Shown in pieces: positions 61,101 to 64,000 of a stretch of DNA of 64,000 nucleotides. This DNA comes from Ruixingdingia sedimenti. Its GTDB lineage: Bacteria; Pseudomonadota; Alphaproteobacteria; Rhodobacterales; Rhodobacteraceae. Position 1 is the first letter of the stretch, and each line of letters starts with the position of its first letter. The position numbers were made by a program, and so were the translations under genes. The stretch is from assembly GCF_031432425.1 (NCBI RefSeq), contig NZ_JAVKPH010000008.1:62001-126000 (forward strand). The letters run 5' to 3'. The notes under the pieces were generated by a model. The model was not told the origin of the DNA and searched no databases. It worked only from the letters and a program-made list of their open reading frames with translations.

Positions 61101-61577
61101 AGCCGCGCCGACCGGCTGCTGATCCGTCTGGCAGAGGCGCGCGAAAAGGGCCCGGCCTTCGCCGCCGAATGGCTGCGCGCCAAGCGCGCGTATCGGGCCG
61201 AACTGCGCCGCCGCGCCGAACAGGGCGCGGCCGAATCCGAAGGCCATCAGTTCCACAATGCCGCCATCGAGGCCGCCTTCCGCGCCGCGCTGCCGCTTTA
61301 CGGCCTGCAACCGCGCAGCGCCCCGGTGGTGCTGTTCCGCCCGCCGCTGGACCGGCGCTGGCAGGTCACGGGCGGGCGGTGGGTCAGTACGGCGCGGGAA
61401 TATGTCACCCCCGACAACGACTGGTCGCCCTTCGCCCCCGCCCTGTCGGTCATCGAGGTGCCGGGCGATCACGATTCGATGGTGCTGGAACCGAACGTCC
61501 GCGTCCTCGCCGCCCGCCTGCGCGCGGCGATCGAGGCGGCCGAACGCCCCGCCCCTCTGGCACGGGCGGCGGAATAG
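55179..61577 (+). CDS. Type I polyketide synthase, KS-AT-KR-DH-ACP-TE
   Basis: 2132 residues. KS: Cys186 (QTACSTSL), His322 (VECHGTGT), His362 (KTNIGHLD). AT: Ser634 (IGHSMGEN) and His733 (DIAAHSRML), ending near PTYPFQRQSYF. A KR structural half (about 905-1140) precedes KR Rossmann ITGGFGGIG (1165-1173) with Tyr1326/Asn1330 (DYVAAN). DH: His1409 (HRLKSGAALIP) and Asp1579 (HPALMD). ACP: Ser1793 (DLGGHSL). TE: Ser1938 (GGFSGGG). All sites look intact. The DH lies after the KR, not before it. No ER, so an unsaturated or hydroxyl-bearing product is expected. Start codon has only a weak ribosome-binding site. Confidence 0.95.
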   Translation: MTQAVPLPPVSDTDIAIVGMAAHLPGAGSVAAYWDNLCNGIESIRRLGDDDLRAAGESAARMRQPNYVPAAATLDGFERFDAEFFGFSPKEAAIMDPQHRQFLEVAWEALEDAGHPPEGFPGQIGVFAGCGMGSYFYFNICSNPDLVRSTGMFLLRHTGNDKDFLSTRVSHILDLRGPSLNIQTACSTSLVAVHVAAQSLLNGECDMALAGGVTIELPHARGYLYEDGEILSPDGHCHAFDHRAQGTVFGSGAGCVVLRRLKDAIADGDHIWAVVKGTAVNNDGAAKAGYLAPSVDGQARCVAEAHGVAAVPADTIGYVECHGTGTYLGDPIEVAALTQAFRESTDKAGFCRIGSVKTNIGHLDTAAGVASLIKASLAVHHGEMPASLGYESPNPAIDFDTSPFRVNDRLSPFPRLDAPRRAGVNSLGVGGTNAHAVLEEPPARPPSGESDWPFQLLVLSARNKAALDEASKNLAAHLRAHPEQPLADVAWTLKQGRRAFERRRVLVAASHEEAAALLDDGDPRRVFTHTHLGDGPEVVFMFPGGGAQYAGMARDLYETEPVFREWMDRGLDHLAPRLPHDLRALWLPGEGAAGAAAALLRPSVQLPLIMIAEYALAQLWISWGVKPAALIGHSMGENTAACLAGVMGFEDCIDLVHLRGQLFDTVPPGGMLSVPLAVDSLRPMLGEGLDVASVNALDLTVISGPRAALDALETRLRADGVEPQRVQIDIAAHSRMLEPILQRFGDHLRGMRLSAPRLPVISNRTGQPLTAAEATDPAYWVAHLRGTVQFAQGMAHLMAEPGRVYLEVGPGKALSSLAQANGVPGNQVLSSLRHPDQALADDVYFLGLLGRLWALGVPVDWAPIWGEARRNRVPLPTYPFQRQSYFIEPGKGAVDDAPDGPMRSDDVAAWGWRPVWRPRAVDCPVEIDAAGLAEAGPLCWLVFTDTAGVAARAVARLRAAGHTVVEVRAGDGFARLSDHAYTLAPERGREDYDRLIRDLVARGLAPQRVAHFWLLTADESFRPGSSFFHRVQEQGFYSLLFLAQAIEGESLPRPIHLTMVTNGAAQVRDEPLPYPEKATATGPLRVIPRELPGVTCAVLDVALDRRPRGDALDRLADRVLEDMLAEPATLSAALRGERRYELTHRPVALPAADAPVLKQGAVCLITGGFGGIGLSIAESLIARHGARIVLLARRPLPPRDAWPALLRNSPPGDPLARRIAALQRLESLGGAVEVIAADVCNVEDLRAARAAAEARFGKVDVLIHAAGVVDDGPLLAKGPASVEEVFAPKVHGTQVLAGVFPDGDLDLMVVFSSTSTVIAPAGQVDYVAANEFLNAWAKSRQGGRTRVLALDWGIWTGVGMAAEALAERAPAPRTPAGQPLLDVATFDAEGHRLYTADWRVADRWVLDGHRLKSGAALIPGTGYLELAAEALRAQGETGPFEIRDLYFFRPLAVDEGETRALRLRLARRDEGYGFELRSDVQADGRRGFQLNAQAVLALGHIPAPAPLDLPAIAARCTEGVAEDPQGIRSPQEDHLTFGPRWRVLRRMGFGQGEGLARLVLADAFRAELAGYTLHPALMDIATGWAMRLIAGYHPTHLWVPVSYARVTVHRPLPAEIHSWVRNATDNTAEGPFASFDVTLADAAGQVCVEVHGFTIRRLDGALTLTQRVDARELEFPETGAARPPSPAEERLRHNLTQGILPGEGADAFHRALALGLPQVIVSSMPLDALERQAGEGAGAEAAAGQKFQRPELDSAYAAPRNDIERTLVGFWEDLLGVDRVGVEDSFFDLGGHSLIAVRLFAMIRKAWSVDFPISVLFEAPTIARCAALIEQRIGPVAEGTGDAPRAPERRFTHLVPMHEGEGGPRTPFFLVAGMFGNVLNLRHLAQLLGHDRPFYGLQARGLYGDQEPHGTLEEAARDCIAELRQVQPRGPYLVGGFSGGGLTAWEIARQLEAAGETVALTVLLDTPLPMRPGLSRADRLLIRLAEAREKGPAFAAEWLRAKRAYRAELRRRAEQGAAESEGHQFHNAAIEAAFRAALPLYGLQPRSAPVVLFRPPLDRRWQVTGGRWVSTAREYVTPDNDWSPFAPALSVIEVPGDHDSMVLEPNVRVLAARLRAAIEAAERPAPLARAAE

Positions 61578-61579
61578 CC

Positions 61580-62593
61580 ATGGCAGAGCCCACCGTCCTT
61601 GCCGTCATTCTCAACTGGCGCACCGCGCCGATGACGCTGCGCGCCGCCGAATGCTGCCTGACGGCGATGGAGGGCATCGCCGGCGCCATCACCATCGTGG
61701 ACAACGATTCCGGCGACGGGTCGTATGAGGCGCTGGTGCAGGCGGTGGCCGACCGCGGCTGGCACCGCGTCCGCGTCATCCAGTCGGGGCACAACGGCGG
61801 CTTCGGCGCGGGCAACAATGTGGGGATCCGCGCGGGCCTGCCCGGCGGCGAAAAGCCCGATTTCGTCTATATCCTGAACTCCGACGCCTTTCCCGCCCCC
61901 GACGCGATCCGCCAGTTGCTGGACTACCTGCTGGCGCACCCCCATGTCGGCTTTGCCGGCAGCCACATCCACGGCCCCGAGGGCGACCCGCACACCACCG
62001 CCTTCCGCTTCCCCTCGGCATGGAGCGAACTGGAAGGCGCCGCCCGCACCGGCCCGATCAGCCGCGCGCTGGCCCGCCATACCGTCCCCATGGCCCTGCC
62101 GCGCCACCCCGCGCGGGTGGACTGGCTGGCCGGGGCCAGCATGATGATGCGCCGCACGGTGCTGGACCGGATCGGGCTCTTCGACGAGACCTTTTTCCTT
62201 TATTTCGAGGAAACCGATCTCTGCCTGCGCGCCCGCCGCGCCGGGTGGGAAACCCATTACATCCCCGCCAGCCGGGTCGCGCATATCGGGTCGGAATCCA
62301 CGGGAATGAAACGCTGGACGCGGATCCCGCAATACTGGCTCGACAGCCGCCTGCACTATTTCGTCAAGAACCACGGGGCCATGGGTGCCATGGCGGCGAC
62401 GCTGGCGCATGTGGCGGGGGGGCTGGTGTGGCGGGCGCGGCGGCTGGTCGCGGGCCGGCCCCGGCTCGATCCGCCGCATTTCCTGCGCGACCTGATCGTG
62501 CATGATGCCAAGGCAGGGCTGCGCGCCCTGACCCAACCGCGCCGCGCCCCCGCGCGGCAGACCGCCGGGAAGTCCCCGGCACGGAGACCATGA
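61580..62593 (+). CDS. Glycosyltransferase family 2 (rhamnosyltransferase-like)
   Basis: 337 residues. Typical motifs are AVILNWRTAPMTLRAAECC, IVDNDSGDGS, NGGFGAGNNVGIRAG, YILNSDAFPAPDAI (DxD-like), VDWLAGASMMMRRTVLDRIG and FLYFEETDLCLRARRAGW. This set is characteristic of WbbL/RfbN-like rhamnosyl- or related deoxyhexosyltransferases. The gene begins two bases after the PKS stop and overlaps the next gene by four bases, so it belongs to the same transcript. Donor sugar not visible. Confidence 0.92.
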   Translation: MAEPTVLAVILNWRTAPMTLRAAECCLTAMEGIAGAITIVDNDSGDGSYEALVQAVADRGWHRVRVIQSGHNGGFGAGNNVGIRAGLPGGEKPDFVYILNSDAFPAPDAIRQLLDYLLAHPHVGFAGSHIHGPEGDPHTTAFRFPSAWSELEGAARTGPISRALARHTVPMALPRHPARVDWLAGASMMMRRTVLDRIGLFDETFFLYFEETDLCLRARRAGWETHYIPASRVAHIGSESTGMKRWTRIPQYWLDSRLHYFVKNHGAMGAMAATLAHVAGGLVWRARRLVAGRPRLDPPHFLRDLIVHDAKAGLRALTQPRRAPARQTAGKSPARRP

Positions 62594-64000
62594 TGAGTGC
62601 CTTTTCCGCCATCCTTGTCGGCAACGAATCGCTGTTGATCCAATGCGCCGAACTGCTTTTGTCGCGCGGCCATGCCATCGCCGCCGTCATCACCCGCGCG
62701 CCCGAGGTGCGTTCCTGGGCCGAGGGCCGGGGCATCCGCGCCGAGGCGCAGGATGCGGGCGTGGCCGGGCGGCTGGCCGGGGTCGGGGCGGACTGGCTGT
62801 TTTCCATTGCCAACCTGTCGCTGATCCCCGATGCGCTGCTGCGGCTGGCGCGGCGCGGCGCGATCAACTTCCACGATGGCCCGCTGCCCCGCCATGCGGG
62901 GCTGAACGCGCCGGTCTGGGCGCTGCTGGAAGGGGAGGCGCGCCACGGCATCACCTGGCACCTGATCGAGGGCGGCATCGACGAGGGCGACATCCTCGCG
63001 CAGGCGGAATTCGACATCGCGCCGGGGGATAGCGCGCTGACGCTGAACACCCGCTGCTACGAGGCCGCGATAGAGACGTTCGGGGGCCTGCTGGCCGATC
63101 TGGAAACCGGCACCCTGCGCCGCCGGCCGCAGGACCTGACGCAGCGCAGCTACCATGCCCGCGACGACCGGCCCAAGGCCGCGGCGCGGATCGACTTTGC
63201 ACAGGGGGCCGCCGCCATCCTGCGGCTGGTGCGGGCGCTGGATCACGGCCGCTACCGCAACCCGCTGGCGCTGCCCAAGATCGCGGCGGGGGGCCGGGTG
63301 CTGGCCGTGGGTGCGGCGGAAATGGCGGAAGGCGCGGGCGCGCCGGGGCAGGTGCTGGACGCCACCCCCGCCGGGCTGGTGGTCGGCTGCGCCGATGGCG
63401 CGGTGCGGCTGGCCGGGCTGCGCGATCTCGACGGCAACGCCATCTGCCCCACCGCCATCGCGCGGGCGGGCGACATGCTGCCCGCCCTGACGGGGCGCGA
63501 TGCTGCGGCGATCACTGCCGCCATCGCCGCCCTGACCCCGGCAGAGGGCCGCCACCGCCGCGCGCTGGCCGCCCTTGCGCCCGCCGAATTGCCGCTGGCC
63601 CGCCCCGCCACGGGCGCGCCGCAACCCGTGGCGAAAGCCGTCGAAACGCCGGATCGGGCCGCCCTGATCGCCGCCTTCGGCCTGCTGGCCGCACAGGGGG
63701 CGGGTGGGGCGCGCGACATCGCGCTGACCGATGCCGCCGGGCCGCAGGCGCCGGGCTATGTCTCCGGCTGGGCGCCGCTGCGCCTGCCCGCCGAGGGGAC
63801 GGCGGGCGCGCTGGTCGCGGGTGCCGAGGCCGCGGTGGCCGAAGGGCGCAAGACCCCCGGTTTCGCCGCCGACCTGCCGCTGCGCGACCCTGCCATCGGC
63901 CGGATTACCGTGCCGCCGCTGGCGCTGGCCTTTGGCGCGGCGGAACTGGTGGCGGGCAGCGCCCTGACGCTGGCCCTGACGCCCGCGGGGGCCACGCTGA
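62590..64000 (+). CDS. Formyltransferase-led multidomain synthetase (3' end outside window)
   Basis: 470 codons to the window edge, frame open. Counting from the Met at 62593, residues about 5-170 are a formyltransferase domain with the catalytic set Asn92, His94 (INFHDGPLP) and Asp130 (IDEGDIL), the same spacing as in Fmt. A Formyl_trans_C-like region (about 180-290) follows, then a linker and a segment (FAADLPLRDPAI) loosely like the second half of NRPS condensation or ANL-type proteins. This suggests an NRPS-like enzyme using an N-formyl group. It overlaps the glycosyltransferase upstream by four bases. The C-terminal nature is inference. Confidence 0.8.
   Translation, partial: MMSAFSAILVGNESLLIQCAELLLSRGHAIAAVITRAPEVRSWAEGRGIRAEAQDAGVAGRLAGVGADWLFSIANLSLIPDALLRLARRGAINFHDGPLPRHAGLNAPVWALLEGEARHGITWHLIEGGIDEGDILAQAEFDIAPGDSALTLNTRCYEAAIETFGGLLADLETGTLRRRPQDLTQRSYHARDDRPKAAARIDFAQGAAAILRLVRALDHGRYRNPLALPKIAAGGRVLAVGAAEMAEGAGAPGQVLDATPAGLVVGCADGAVRLAGLRDLDGNAICPTAIARAGDMLPALTGRDAAAITAAIAALTPAEGRHRRALAALAPAELPLARPATGAPQPVAKAVETPDRAALIAAFGLLAAQGAGGARDIALTDAAGPQAPGYVSGWAPLRLPAEGTAGALVAGAEAAVAEGRKTPGFAADLPLRDPAIGRITVPPLALAFGAAELVAGSALTLALTPAGATL

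Noticed and set aside
55149..61472. A 2107-codon open frame on the minus strand opposite the polyketide synthase
   Set aside because: High-GC shadow frame, rich in Arg/His/Gln with no recognisable domain, while the plus strand holds complete PKS domains with all catalytic residues.

Overview
The window is high-GC DNA with very dense gene packing, many four-base start/stop overlaps (ATGA, GTGA) and frequent GTG/TTG starts. Gene content and two regulatory RNAs (a SAM/SAH-type riboswitch before metK and a TPP riboswitch before a long thi operon) point to an alphaproteobacterium of the Rhodobacterales/Rhodobacteraceae (Rhodobacter/Paracoccus-like). This is inferred from protein and RNA families; no database was searched. 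Most of the window looks chromosomal and housekeeping.

Layout. 1-4.4 kb: a truncated TetR regulator with a PaaI-type thioesterase, then a MerR regulator divergent from a Zn/Cd/Pb P-type ATPase. 4.6-13.5 kb: a conserved unknown, miaB, an OmpA-like protein and a lipoprotein that share a small Cys module, then phoH-ybeY-corC-lnt and riboswitch-controlled metK. 13.6-21.2 kb: a ten-gene TPP-riboswitch operon, thiD-thiO-thiS-thiG-thiE-thiF-thiY-tenA-thiZ-thiX, combining thiazole synthesis with uptake and salvage of pyrimidine precursors. 21.2-30.5 kb: a TetR gene with CoA-dependent acid catabolism genes, converging on an alpha/beta hydrolase and a complete branched-chain-type ABC transporter. 30.6-40.5 kb: trmB, a glutamine synthetase-like/aminotransferase pair, waaA, glsB, fmt with three peptide deformylase genes (one with active-site losses), and a PatB/MalY-like lyase. 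40.7-47.9 kb: glutathionyl-hydroquinone reductase, a lytic transglycosylase, a glycosyltransferase, Smc and a small membrane protein.

48.4-64.0 kb is the most unusual part. It is an exopolysaccharide-type locus: initiating sugar transferase, Wzz-type chain-length protein, CpsD-like ATPase, WecG-type transferase and three further glycosyltransferases. A 2132-residue type I polyketide synthase (KS-AT-KR-DH-ACP-TE) and the start of a formyltransferase-led multidomain protein, cut by the window end, are embedded in it. Together they suggest a glycoconjugate carrying a polyketide- or N-formyl-aminoacyl-derived group.

A dispersed intergenic repeat (GC-rich palindrome next to an A/T-rich core with ACAGAAA) occurs in at least six intergenic regions and often forms long hairpins between convergent genes. 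The assembly has one 32-N gap inside the wzz-like gene.
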